Shown: one piece after another, positions 1 to 8,524 of the stretch
Numbering within the stretch: the first letter of the stretch is position 1
Layout: each line of letters begins with the position of its first letter
DNA from: Flavobacteriales bacterium
GTDB lineage: Bacteria > Bacteroidota > Bacteroidia > Flavobacteriales_E > Vicingaceae
DNA: 64,000 bases
Direction of reading: 5' to 3'
NCBI GenBank assembly: GCA_020635815.1
Contig: JACJZB010000002.1
Location: 124,001-188,000, forward strand
Position numbers and translations under genes: made by a program
The notes under the pieces: generated by a model
What the model saw: the letters and a program-made list of their open reading frames with translations, nothing else
Told to the model about the DNA's origin: nothing
Database searches by the model: none

Positions 1-487
1 GGATTAACTCTCCTTGAAAATCTTCAAGGTTGTATAAGATATCATTAACTGTTACAATTTGAGGTGTTTTATATTTAAGTGTAGCTATTTTAGTAATATT
101 ATTATCTGGATGTAACGAATCAACCTGCATCATTTGATTGTACCTGAGTAATTTGCTCCCTTTTAAATATACACGAACTGAATCACCAATGTAAAGCCCT
201 GTTGAAGAAATAAATCTTAAGTTAATCCCTCCAGTTGCATCTTCTATGTATGATTCTTTGTATAAATTACCCGTAGATTCATCAGCAATAATTACACCTT
301 GAATTGATAGTTCTTCTGTTATTTCTACTGTACTTCCAGGCGTATGCATTGCTCTTAACTCTGCTATTGTTACTACATTTCCAGTTGGGATTGCTGTTGT
401 TGGTGGTGCATCAAATTCTTTTTCACAAGAAACCAATGTAATTGAAACGATGCAAAATAACCCGATTATATATTTTAAATTTTTCAT
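1..487 (-). CDS. DUF5689-type surface lipoprotein, partial (3' end outside window)
   Basis: The gene starts at an ATG at 487 and runs off the left edge, so only about 162 residues are visible. The N-terminus is a lipoprotein signal peptide with lipobox LVSC and Cys near residue 21. What follows resembles the protein at 510-1757 throughout: a TIAELRAM segment, then an OB-fold-like stretch with ADESTGNLYKE and GDSVRVYLKG, which is the DUF5689 pattern. It lies 22 bp downstream of that paralogue and is the third gene of a TonB-receptor operon. DUF5689 proteins are outer-membrane-anchored lipoproteins of Bacteroidota with no established biochemical activity. A role in surface substrate capture is inferred from the neighbouring receptor. 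The C-terminal half cannot be assessed. Confidence 0.8.
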   Translation of the reverse strand, partial: MKNLKYIIGLFCIVSITLVSCEKEFDAPPTTAIPTGNVVTIAELRAMHTPGSTVEITEELSIQGVIIADESTGNLYKESYIEDATGGINLRFISSTGLYIGDSVRVYLKGSKLLRYNQMMQVDSLHPDNNITKIATLKYKTPQIVTVNDILYNLEDFQGELI

Positions 488-509
488 AAACTTTCTTTTT
501 TCAATTCAA

Positions 510-1757
510 TTAATCTTCAATAGTAAAATCATCAATTTCCCATGTACTTCCACTACTGTTTGAACCTGTATATTTGAAAGCAAAACGTACGCCTGATGTT
601 GTGTATGCTGACAAGTTAATTAATCCTGAGTTTGCCCAGCTCCATCCTCCTCCTGACCATGTAGCTAATGATGTCATATCAGCCCAAGTGGTGGTGGTTA
701 CATCTCCTGTAAAACTAGTGGTTACATATAATTTTAAAGGATCTCCAGAATAATTATATGCTGACTGAAATGATAAAGTAGGATTCGTAATTCCTGTTAA
801 GTCGAATTCTGGCGAAATCAACCATGTTTCGCAAGCTGTATTCCCAGAATTATAGTTTGTTATTTGAGCATAGTAAGTAGAGTTTGAACCTAAATTATTA
901 GTCGTCCAATCAATATTTCCTATAATATTTTCCATAATCCACCCACCTGAAGTAATGTTTTGATCTTCAAAATTCTTAACATAGTAAGGGCATTCGTTAT
1001 TTCTTGTACCTGACATTGTTAACTCTTGAGGGGTACGAATAGCAAGTTGTACAGTACCATTATATTGCGTTACCACAGCAATAATAGAACCTTTTCCCTT
1101 TGGTAATGTTTGGTTTGCAAAAGTTGAGTACCCACTTGAACGAACAATAACTGTTTTGTTTATTGAATCAATAAGTGTTCTATTTTCATCGTACTGAGTA
1201 ATTGCATTTGCCCATGTACTCCAGATATCATTACAAATAAATTCAACATCATTAATTTGAATTAATTTACCTTGATAAGGAGAATAAATACTTCCTGATG
1301 GTATTAAAATATCGCTTATAGATACAAGTTCTGGTGCAATCGATTCGTTTGTTCCTTGTTTAATTATTTGTCTGTCAGGGTCAATATTGTCAACCACTAA
1401 CATATTGTTATCTCTTGTGATTGTTGTTCCTCTTAATGAAATTCTTACTCTATCACCTTCATAAACCTGGCTCGAAGAAGTTAAATTAAGCTGAATAGCA
1501 TTTGTTCCATCTTGTAAAAAAAGTGTTTTATATAAATTTCCTGAAACTTCATCTGCGGTAATTGTTCCATATACAGACAAATCATAATTAATAAGGACAT
1601 CAACTGCTGTGTACATATTTCTTAACGAATCAATTGTAATAATTTCATCCTCAGAAAGAATTTTAATGGGTGGTGAAACAGTATCTTTATTGCAACTTAA
1701 TAAAACTAATGTTGAAATTAAAACACTAACAATTGATATATTTTTAATTTTTTTCAT
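510..1757 (-). CDS. DUF5689 domain lipoprotein with C-terminal choice-of-anchor-J-like domain
   Basis: This 415-residue protein has a lipoprotein signal (LVLLSC, Cys22). Residues about 35-240 form the DUF5689/OB-fold-like region, with ADEVSGNLYK and GDRVRISLRG, shared with the next gene downstream. Residues about 255-415 form a beta-rich domain with CETWLISPEFDLTG and a closing WEIDDFTIED, the pattern of 'choice-of-anchor J'/MAM-like domains in Bacteroidota surface proteins. It follows the TonB-dependent receptor gene by 18 bp, so the two are very probably co-transcribed and may work as a surface binding protein and its channel. There is no T9SS sorting domain, so surface exposure would rely on lipid anchoring. 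The substrate is unknown. The divergent nuclease/phosphatase-fold genes suggest an organophosphate or nucleic-acid ligand, which is inference. Confidence 0.8.
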   Translation of the reverse strand: MKKIKNISIVSVLISTLVLLSCNKDTVSPPIKILSEDEIITIDSLRNMYTAVDVLINYDLSVYGTITADEVSGNLYKTLFLQDGTNAIQLNLTSSSQVYEGDRVRISLRGTTITRDNNMLVVDNIDPDRQIIKQGTNESIAPELVSISDILIPSGSIYSPYQGKLIQINDVEFICNDIWSTWANAITQYDENRTLIDSINKTVIVRSSGYSTFANQTLPKGKGSIIAVVTQYNGTVQLAIRTPQELTMSGTRNNECPYYVKNFEDQNITSGGWIMENIIGNIDWTTNNLGSNSTYYAQITNYNSGNTACETWLISPEFDLTGITNPTLSFQSAYNYSGDPLKLYVTTSFTGDVTTTTWADMTSLATWSGGGWSWANSGLINLSAYTTSGVRFAFKYTGSNSSGSTWEIDDFTIED

Positions 1758-1775
1758 CTTTCTATTTTTAACACA

Positions 1776-4313
1776 TTAAAAGTTAAAGCTTACCATTGCG
1801 AAATATGTTCTGCCATACATATACCCAACTCTTGGTGGAAACTTATCTACATTTTGAACATCTAATCTTATTTGTTCAAATCCTCCTGTTTGATAATCTT
1901 TCTTATCTAACACATTGTTTACGTTCACATTAAGCCTTAAATAATATTTATTCTTAAGTCTCCATGATTTCCCTGCAAATAAATCAAGTGTAAACCCAGG
2001 GTCTAATTTTTCTTGTTCTATTAATTTCTGATATTGAGGGTCTGTACTCACAAAAGTTGCTGTTGCTGTTGCCGATTTTCTTTCTGGGCTAACGTCTAAA
2101 TAAGCATCTACAAAATAATTCGCATTTACTCCTACAAACCAATATTTGGTTGAATTGTATTTCAAGCCTAATGAAGCCGCAGTTTGAGGTATCCCTCCTA
2201 CTTTGTAATTTTTCAAGAACACTCTCTTATTTGTAATAAGAAAACTACTTATATTGTCTTGAACATAATCAACCAAAGGATTAGATGTATAAGTATAATC
2301 TCCTTTTGAGAAAGCTGCTGTAGCTATTATTGTGCTTGTCACATTATATTCTACTCCAATTTCACTACCTAGGAAACGTTGATCAACACCTTTAATGATG
2401 TAATTTCCAAAAGTATTTAGCACGTCATCATAAGTATTTATAACTCGGGTTTTATCAGTAATGGTAGTTAAAAATACCGTTGCCCTCACTTTTAATTTTG
2501 GATAGCGAATCATGTAATTAATATCTCCTGAAGCTACTGTTTCGTTTACAACACTTTTGTTAACTTGATTTCTTGTTCGAGGAGATAAGAAGGTGTTTTG
2601 AGTTACTGGAGCCCTACTCATTAACGCACCATTTATAGCAACTAAATGTCGTCCGGTAATTTTATAAACAATACCTCCTTTGATACCTGGATTTAAAAAT
2701 GTTAATTTTTCTGATTTCCCTACTGATCGGTCTAAGAATAAGCCATTCTCTACATTTCCTTCTCTCCATGTTGCTGTTCTTGAAAAAGAGACACCTGTAT
2801 AATAATCAATTTTTGAAGACACTCCTTCTATTTGTGCAAACGCATTTTGAGTATTAATATACATATCATAATCATAACCAAATTTTTCTCCTTGTTTTAT
2901 TATTCTATTCGGTTCATTAATATCGTTTTGCAACGCTTGTTCTGCAGTAGTAGTCAACCCTCTTGCAGCTAATTGATTTACGTTTAACCAATAATCAGCG
3001 CCCAACAAATCATTTACCACCTGAAAGTTTTTACTTTTATAATTACTCATCATAAGTCCTCCAGACAATTGAACTCCTTCATCCAATTCATGGTTAATTA
3101 CTGAATTAAAGCCATAACGAGTTTGGTCGTTTCTTTGTTCCTCAACAATATATTTTGCACGATTTCCTGTTACATTAACACCTTCAACACCTCCAACATT
3201 TTGAACTGTATGTAAGTTTTTGGTGTTAGCAAAATACATTTGATCCCAATTTATTTGTTGAGTATTTACATCGTTTTGCCAAGCTTCGGTATAATAATCA
3301 AACAATGATTGATCTTCGGGATTGTCATAATAGCTTGGTAAGTTTTTGTAATACTCGGGTCTAGGATCGGCTGCATCTTGCCAATTTAACCTTGTATTTC
3401 CGCTTCGTCCAAAAGAATAAAATGCAGATGTTGTTAATTTTGTTTTAGCGTTTATAGTAAAATAATGATTTAACATCATCATTGGTATATGGTTATTTCT
3501 TACTCTTGAATTTCTTTTTTCTCCATTTTGATACCCCCAATAAGCATTGTAATTATTATTCCCTGTTAAATCATAAGTCTCTTGAGTTGTAATACTCTGT
3601 CGGCCTTGAACAGTTGGGGCTCCATAGCCTACAAAACCTAAGCTATGTTTTTCATTAATTTTTTTCTCAACCGACAAAAAGTAGCTTCCTGCTCTATAAA
3701 ATGTTCCTTCCACATAACCTTCGGTAGCATACCTTATAGAACCTGAAACAGTAACAGCTAAACCATTATCCATCATCCCAGTAGAATGAGTAAACATTAC
3801 TCGATGTTGGTACGAACGATTTGAATTTGCATAAGAAATTCTAGAGCCTTTTCGCTGACTAGATGCTCTTGCATCTATATTTGAAAAACCTCCAATAGCA
3901 CCAAATCCATATTGATTTGAGCTTATTCCATTTTTTGATTCTTGATAACGAGTAATATCATTTAATCCGCCCCAAAAAGCCCAAATAGCTCTGCCCGACT
4001 CTGGATTGTTTAATGAGATCCCATTCATCATCACACTAAAATTTTCAGAATCATAACCTCTAACACGATATCTTCCTGCACTTAAATTATAACCTGCTAT
4101 TGAGGTAAAAACGTCTTTTGAAGATTGTAGCAGCCCTGAAACATCTTGATTATCAGTTTCTTCATCAATAACCCCTAAAGATGTGCTATATTGAGGAACA
4201 AATTTTTCCTTTAAAACTGTATCTGTTTGGTTTTCTAATGAAGCTTCATCTTGAGCTTTTAAGCTAGCACTTAATAAAAAAGAAATTACAACTAATAATT
4301 TGACACTCTTCAT
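1776..4313 (-). CDS. TonB-dependent outer membrane receptor
   Basis: This 845-residue protein has a Sec signal peptide ending near SLKAQ. A plug domain follows (about residues 45-150, with RYRVRGYDSENFSVMMNG), then a long beta-barrel ending in aromatic FAMVSFNF, typical of outer-membrane barrels. It lacks the N-terminal carboxypeptidase-regulatory-like domain of SusC proteins, so it looks like a non-SusC TonB transporter. It is the first gene of a minus-strand operon with two DUF5689 lipoproteins. The divergent operon encodes two secreted EEP-fold enzymes. The shared 234-bp upstream region holds a 13-bp direct repeat and a palindrome, so joint regulation is plausible. The transported substrate cannot be read from the sequence. 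Confidence 0.88.
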   Translation of the reverse strand: MKSVKLLVVISFLLSASLKAQDEASLENQTDTVLKEKFVPQYSTSLGVIDEETDNQDVSGLLQSSKDVFTSIAGYNLSAGRYRVRGYDSENFSVMMNGISLNNPESGRAIWAFWGGLNDITRYQESKNGISSNQYGFGAIGGFSNIDARASSQRKGSRISYANSNRSYQHRVMFTHSTGMMDNGLAVTVSGSIRYATEGYVEGTFYRAGSYFLSVEKKINEKHSLGFVGYGAPTVQGRQSITTQETYDLTGNNNYNAYWGYQNGEKRNSRVRNNHIPMMMLNHYFTINAKTKLTTSAFYSFGRSGNTRLNWQDAADPRPEYYKNLPSYYDNPEDQSLFDYYTEAWQNDVNTQQINWDQMYFANTKNLHTVQNVGGVEGVNVTGNRAKYIVEEQRNDQTRYGFNSVINHELDEGVQLSGGLMMSNYKSKNFQVVNDLLGADYWLNVNQLAARGLTTTAEQALQNDINEPNRIIKQGEKFGYDYDMYINTQNAFAQIEGVSSKIDYYTGVSFSRTATWREGNVENGLFLDRSVGKSEKLTFLNPGIKGGIVYKITGRHLVAINGALMSRAPVTQNTFLSPRTRNQVNKSVVNETVASGDINYMIRYPKLKVRATVFLTTITDKTRVINTYDDVLNTFGNYIIKGVDQRFLGSEIGVEYNVTSTIIATAAFSKGDYTYTSNPLVDYVQDNISSFLITNKRVFLKNYKVGGIPQTAASLGLKYNSTKYWFVGVNANYFVDAYLDVSPERKSATATATFVSTDPQYQKLIEQEKLDPGFTLDLFAGKSWRLKNKYYLRLNVNVNNVLDKKDYQTGGFEQIRLDVQNVDKFPPRVGYMYGRTYFAMVSFNF

Positions 4314-4409
4314 TTAAAATTTATTTATCTGTTTAAATTTTAAAAGCGGTTAGAAGTCTTATTGGGATGCTTCCTAGGGTGTTCACTTTATCATCTTTTC
4401 GTAAAGATT

Positions 4410-4417
4410 CAAAATTA
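4410..4417 (-). promoter_or_regulatory. Candidate -7 element for the TonB receptor operon
   Basis: Read on the minus strand this is TAATTTTG, matching the Bacteroidota -7 consensus TAnnTTTG. It would give a 5' untranslated region of roughly 90 nt before the start at 4313. No convincing -33 element is seen at the usual distance. Confidence 0.35.
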
Positions 4418-4419
4418 GT

Positions 4420-4472
4420 GTTAATAATTTATAATTATTTCATTTCCACCAATTTGTTAATAATTTATTAAC
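4420..4472. promoter_or_regulatory. Candidate operator: 13-bp direct repeat plus 17-bp palindrome
   Basis: GTTAATAATTTAT occurs at 4420-4432 and again, identically, at 4456-4468. The second copy is part of a perfect palindrome, GTTAATAATTTATTAAC (4456-4472). The minus strand of this palindrome reads TTAATA-N5-TTAACA, which fits the TT(A/C/T)A(C/T)A-N5 direct-repeat pattern known for PhoP boxes of Bacillus. The region lies between two divergent operons. Assignment to a Pho-type regulator is inference only. Confidence 0.5.
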
Positions 4473-4495
4473 CTAAAATCCCTTTTTTAAAAACT

Positions 4496-4511
4496 TTGCA
4501 CGAAACTTGCA
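4496..4511 (+). promoter_or_regulatory. Candidate sigma-54 (-24/-12) promoter
   Basis: TTGCACG-AAAC-TTGCA matches the sigma-54 pattern TGGCACG-N4-TTGCA with one mismatch, in the -24 GG dinucleotide. It would start transcription about 25 nt before the ATG at 4548. A sigma-54 activator gene is present at 46266-47510. The mismatch falls at a highly conserved base, so confidence is low. Confidence 0.25.
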
Positions 4512-4533
4512 CAATAATTATTACTTAGTTTTG
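4507..4533 (+). promoter_or_regulatory. Candidate Bacteroidota sigma-A promoter for the EEP-family operon
   Basis: TTG at 4507-4509, a 16-bp spacer and TAGTTTTG at 4526-4533 match the Bacteroidota -33/-7 pattern, although the spacer is short of the usual 19 or so. It overlaps the sigma-54-like site, so one of the two is probably chance. The first codon of the downstream gene is at 4548. Confidence 0.4.
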
Positions 4534-4547
4534 TAAAAAAATAATTT

Positions 4548-5615
4548 ATGAAATACTTTTCCAATATCTTAGCTATTACAGCAATAGCAATATCATCCGT
4601 AATTTTTGCTCAATCAAATGAATCCTCAGAAACCAAAAAAGAATATTATGTAGCTGGTATTGGCTTTTATAATTTAGAGAATTTATTCGACACGATTGTT
4701 GATACAGATACTAACAAAATTTTACAAGATGATTTTACACCTAAAGGTAATAAAGCATGGACTGGAGAACGTTATTACCAGAAATTAGAAAATTTATCTA
4801 CGGTAATTTCTGACCTTGGAACTGATGTTACACCTGAAGGGTTAACTTGTATTGGTGTTGCTGAAATTGAGAACAAATCTGTTTTAGAAGATTTAGTAAA
4901 AACAACGAAACTTAAGTCAAGAAATTATCAAATTGTGCATTACGAATCGCCAGATAAAAGAGGTATTGATGTTGGTTTTTTATATAACCCTTCTCATTTT
5001 AAAGTAATTTCTAGCCAATCGTATGCTTTAATCAATCCTAATGACAGTAATTTTAAAACACGTAATCAATTGGTTGTAAATGGCGAACTAAATGGTGATT
5101 TAATTCATGTAATTGTTGCTCACTGGCCATCAAGAAGTGGTGGTGAAAAAAGAAGTGCTCCAAAAAGAATTTTAGCTGGGCAATTGGCTCGTTCAATAAT
5201 TGATTCTATCCAAGCTACCGACTCAAAAGCTAAAATATTATTTATGGGTGATTTAAATGATGACCCCACAAATGTAAGTGTGAAAAAGCATTTAAATACT
5301 GTTGCAAAAAAAGAAAACACACAGCCTAATCAATTATTTAATCCTATGGAATCTTTTTACAAAAAAGGGATTGGAACACTTGCTTATCGCGATACATGGA
5401 ATTTATTTGATCAAATAATTGTTTCGCCAGGTTTAGTTGATGAGGATTATTCGACTTACAAATTTTACTCAGCAAAAGTTTATGCTAAACCTTACCTTAA
5501 ACAAGCCTCAGGCAGATATCAAGGCTATCCTTTTAGAACTTATGCTGGCGGTGCTTATGCTGGTGGATACTCTGACCATTTTCCGGTTTATTTATTTTTA
5601 ATAAAAGAGAAATAA
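4548..5615 (+). CDS. Secreted endonuclease/exonuclease/phosphatase family protein
   Basis: This 355-residue protein has a Sec signal peptide (cleavage near VIFAQ). The mature part is a single EEP (DNase I-like) domain. Its signature motifs are FYNLENLFD at the N-terminus, GVAEIENKSV (metal-binding Glu), VAHWPSRSGG, MGDLNDDPTN and GGYSDHFPVY, carrying the catalytic Asp, Asn and His. EEP enzymes are metal-dependent phosphodiesterases that act on nucleic acids, phospholipids or inositol phosphates. The substrate here is not determined. There is no T9SS tail, so it is probably periplasmic. It is divergent from the TonB/DUF5689 operon and is followed 31 bp later by a second EEP gene, which suggests an extracellular-to-periplasmic phosphodiester degradation pathway (inference). 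Confidence 0.85.
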   Translation: MKYFSNILAITAIAISSVIFAQSNESSETKKEYYVAGIGFYNLENLFDTIVDTDTNKILQDDFTPKGNKAWTGERYYQKLENLSTVISDLGTDVTPEGLTCIGVAEIENKSVLEDLVKTTKLKSRNYQIVHYESPDKRGIDVGFLYNPSHFKVISSQSYALINPNDSNFKTRNQLVVNGELNGDLIHVIVAHWPSRSGGEKRSAPKRILAGQLARSIIDSIQATDSKAKILFMGDLNDDPTNVSVKKHLNTVAKKENTQPNQLFNPMESFYKKGIGTLAYRDTWNLFDQIIVSPGLVDEDYSTYKFYSAKVYAKPYLKQASGRYQGYPFRTYAGGAYAGGYSDHFPVYLFLIKEK

Positions 5616-5646
5616 CGTATCCTTCATCCTACTTTTAATACTATTC

Positions 5647-6867
5647 ATGAAATATTTATTCTTCGTTCTTTTTTTCACTTTTAGTTTTTTATCAAATGCT
5701 CAAGACACACTTACAATAATGTCTTACAACATATTAAATTACCCAATATCAAACGCTACAAAAGCTGACACACTAAAGCCTATTATAAAAGCTGTAAAGC
5801 CCGACATTTTTTTAATTACTGAACTTACAAGTTCATCAGGAGCTACAACTATTTTAAATGATGCTTTAAATGTTGATGGTGTTAGTTATTATCAAAAAGC
5901 CACCTATCAAAATGGACCTGACACAGATAATATGCTGTATTACAATAGCGATAAATTAACCCTAAAATCGCAACATGAAATACCTACCGTACTCAGAAAT
6001 ATCAGCGAATATGTGTTATATGTAAACAATGGATTGTTAACCCCAACTTCAGATACTATTTTTATTCACTGCTACATGGCACACCTAAAAGCCAGTAACA
6101 CACCTGCTGATTCTATTCAACGAAATCAAGAGGCTGTAACTTTTAAAAATTATTTAGATTCAAAGCCACAGCCAATAGAAAACATCTTTTTTGGAGGAGA
6201 TTTTAACCTATATACTAGTGCTGAAGCAGCATACAACACTATTTTAAATGGTGGAACGATATTATTAAAAGACCCTATAAATACGCCTGGCGAATGGCAT
6301 AACGATTATAATTTAAGACATGTGCATACTCAGAGCACACGAACAAGTTCTATAGGTGATGGAGGCTCTTGGGGAGGAATGGATGATAGGTTTGATTTTA
6401 TTTTTGTAGGAGAAGATGTGATGAATGGCTCCAAACAAATTACTTATGTTCCTAATTCTTACTTAGCTTATGGTAATGATGGAAATAGATATAATAAAGC
6501 TGTAAATGGAAGCCCTATTAATACAGCCGTTCCATCAAATATTGCAGATGCACTTTTTTACATGTCCGACCATTTACCGATAGTTATGAAGGTTTATCAC
6601 AGTGGAACTATTGGCATAAAAGAAGCTTCAAACACTAGCAACTGGAGCGGCTATTTTTATGACAATGAATTTAAGTTTACCACTACTAAAAATGAAAAAT
6701 ATTTAAGTTTTGAATTGTATGATTTGGTGGGAAGAAAAGTACTTGCTGAAACTTTGCAAAATTCAAGAACGTTAAATTTAAACCTATCTTCTTTCAGCAA
6801 TGGTCTTTATTTTATGAAAGTAAACAATGGCTCATCTCAAAAAACATTTAGAATAGTTTGCCACTAA
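5647..6867 (+). CDS. T9SS-exported endonuclease/exonuclease/phosphatase family protein
   Basis: This 406-residue protein has a Sec signal peptide (FLSNAQ). An EEP-fold domain covers about residues 22-315, with IMSYNILNYP, IFLITEL, FFGGDFNLYT and MSDHLPIVMK as the DNase I-like signature blocks. Residues about 325-406 form a type A T9SS C-terminal sorting domain, with LYDLVGRKVL and a final LYFMKVNN...KTFRIVCH strand. The protein is therefore predicted to cross the outer membrane by T9SS and be attached or released at the surface. It follows the first EEP gene by 31 bp, probably in one operon. A weak hairpin (GTTGT/ACAAC) lies just after the stop. The exact substrate is unknown. Confidence 0.85.
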   Translation: MKYLFFVLFFTFSFLSNAQDTLTIMSYNILNYPISNATKADTLKPIIKAVKPDIFLITELTSSSGATTILNDALNVDGVSYYQKATYQNGPDTDNMLYYNSDKLTLKSQHEIPTVLRNISEYVLYVNNGLLTPTSDTIFIHCYMAHLKASNTPADSIQRNQEAVTFKNYLDSKPQPIENIFFGGDFNLYTSAEAAYNTILNGGTILLKDPINTPGEWHNDYNLRHVHTQSTRTSSIGDGGSWGGMDDRFDFIFVGEDVMNGSKQITYVPNSYLAYGNDGNRYNKAVNGSPINTAVPSNIADALFYMSDHLPIVMKVYHSGTIGIKEASNTSNWSGYFYDNEFKFTTTKNEKYLSFELYDLVGRKVLAETLQNSRTLNLNLSSFSNGLYFMKVNNGSSQKTFRIVCH

Positions 6868-6933
6868 AGGTTGTGTTTTACAACTATTTCCTAATTTCAC
6901 ACGTCTTAAAACTCTACTAATAAAGGTGCAATT

Positions 6934-8445
6934 TTGAATATATATTCTAAAAAACAACACTGGAAATTATTGTTAGCAGGAGCAGCAACGCTTATTGTTA
7001 TTGCTTCTCTTTGGTACACTAATGCTTTGGTTAAAAAAATTGCCGACCAAGAGCGAGAACAAGTTCAGCTTTGGGCTGAAGCTATTAAAAATAAAGCTAC
7101 TTTAGTTAAATACACTAGCGAGCTTTTCGATAAAATATCGAGCGAAGAACGAAATAGAATTGAGATTTGGGCTGAAGCCAGCAAAAGAGCAATTACTTCT
7201 ACAAACGATAACGACATCTCATTTTACATCGAAATAATTGCAGGAAACACAACCATTCCTGTGATTGTGGTTGACGAAAATGACAATATTGTTAACCATA
7301 GAAATTTTGACCACGAAAAAAGTGAAAATCCTGATTTTTTGAAAAAAGAATTGGAATTAATGAAAACACTTAACCCTCCAATAGAACTTGATATTCGGAT
7401 TAGTAAAGATTATACTTTACATCAAAAATTATATTACAAAGACTCTAAAATATTTTCTGAGCTTAAAACTGTTTTAGACAATTTAATTGAATCTTTTATT
7501 TCTGAAGTTGTCATTAACTCTGCTTCTGTTCCTGTAATTTTTACCGATAGCACACAAACAAACATAATTGAATATGGGAACTTAAGTCCTGAAGATGCTG
7601 ACATCCCTAAATACCTTGAGACTACTATTCAAGAAATGAAGGAAGAAAACGAACCCATTGCCGTTGCAATCAATCACAACACTATAAACTATATTTTTTA
7701 TAAAGATTCTGAATTACTGCAACAACTTAAATTTTACCCTTTTGTCCAGTTTTTTATAATAGGTCTTTTCTTAATTATTGCTTATTACCTTTTTAGTACT
7801 TCACGTAAAGTTGAACAAAACCAAGTTTGGGTTGGTATGGCAAAAGAAACTGCCCATCAATTAGGCACACCTCTATCTTCATTAATTGCTTGGGTTGAAT
7901 ACCTAAAAATGAAAGATATTGATGAAAATACAATTGCAGAACTTTCTAAAGACATTACTCGGCTAGAAATGATAACTGAACGTTTTTCTAAAATTGGTTC
8001 TATTCCTAAACTAGAAAACGAGAATTTAACAGAAGTTGTAAACCAAACATTAGACTATTTAAAAGTTCGAATATCTAAAAAAGTAAACGTACAGTTTAAT
8101 AAAGATCATCAAGTTTTTGCAAAACTAAATCCTTCTTTATTTAGTTGGGTGTTAGAAAATATTATTAAAAATGCAGTTGATGCCATGAAAGGTGAAGGCG
8201 TAATAATGATAAAAATTACGGATCAATCGCAATACATTTACATTGATATTAGTAATACTGGAACTCCTATACCAAGAGCCAAACAAAAGAATATTTTTGA
8301 ACCAGGATTTACCACCAAACAACGAGGATGGGGATTAGGCTTATCATTAGTAAAACGAATTATTGAAAATTATCATTCTGGAAAAATATTTGTTAAACAA
8401 TCCGATGATGTTTCTACCACCTTTAGAATTGTTTTGAACAAATGA
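6934..8445 (+). CDS. Membrane-bound sensor histidine kinase
   Basis: This 503-residue protein starts at TTG 6934. No in-frame ATG lies nearby, the first residues lead directly into a membrane helix, and AAAGG lies upstream. It has two membrane segments, near residues 12-30 and 268-288, flanking an extracytoplasmic sensor domain of about 235 residues with no recognised fold. The kinase core begins with AKETAHQLGTPLSSL, where the His is the probable phosphoacceptor in a DHp variant (HQLGTPL) common in Bacteroidota. The ATP-binding HATPase_c domain follows, with the N box NIIKNAVDAM and the G boxes ISNTGTPIP and GWGLGLSLVKRI. No response regulator is adjacent, so it is an orphan kinase. The signal sensed is unknown. 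Confidence 0.85.
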   Translation: MNIYSKKQHWKLLLAGAATLIVIASLWYTNALVKKIADQEREQVQLWAEAIKNKATLVKYTSELFDKISSEERNRIEIWAEASKRAITSTNDNDISFYIEIIAGNTTIPVIVVDENDNIVNHRNFDHEKSENPDFLKKELELMKTLNPPIELDIRISKDYTLHQKLYYKDSKIFSELKTVLDNLIESFISEVVINSASVPVIFTDSTQTNIIEYGNLSPEDADIPKYLETTIQEMKEENEPIAVAINHNTINYIFYKDSELLQQLKFYPFVQFFIIGLFLIIAYYLFSTSRKVEQNQVWVGMAKETAHQLGTPLSSLIAWVEYLKMKDIDENTIAELSKDITRLEMITERFSKIGSIPKLENENLTEVVNQTLDYLKVRISKKVNVQFNKDHQVFAKLNPSLFSWVLENIIKNAVDAMKGEGVIMIKITDQSQYIYIDISNTGTPIPRAKQKNIFEPGFTTKQRGWGLGLSLVKRIIENYHSGKIFVKQSDDVSTTFRIVLNK

Positions 8446-8453
8446 GAAAAATT

Positions 8454-8516
8454 CAAAGTTTAAAGTTTAAGGACGATTAGTTCTGAAACTTTCTAACTTT
8501 ACAAACTTTTAACTTT
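8454..8516. repeat. AT-rich inverted repeat of AAAGTTTAAAGTTT type
   Basis: AAAGTTTAAAGTTT begins at about 8455, and a near-complementary AAACTTTTAACTTT ends at 8516. They can pair into a long AT-rich hairpin between the kinase gene and hemW. It may act as a weak terminator or be a dispersed repeat. The hemW start codon follows directly. Confidence 0.4.
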
Positions 8517-8524
8517 ACACTCCT

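Noticed and set aside
4314..4409. Riboswitch (for example cobalamin) in the leader of the TonB receptor gene
   Set aside because: No B12-box-like or other known riboswitch core is seen in the approximately 90-nt leader. Only weak pairing is possible.
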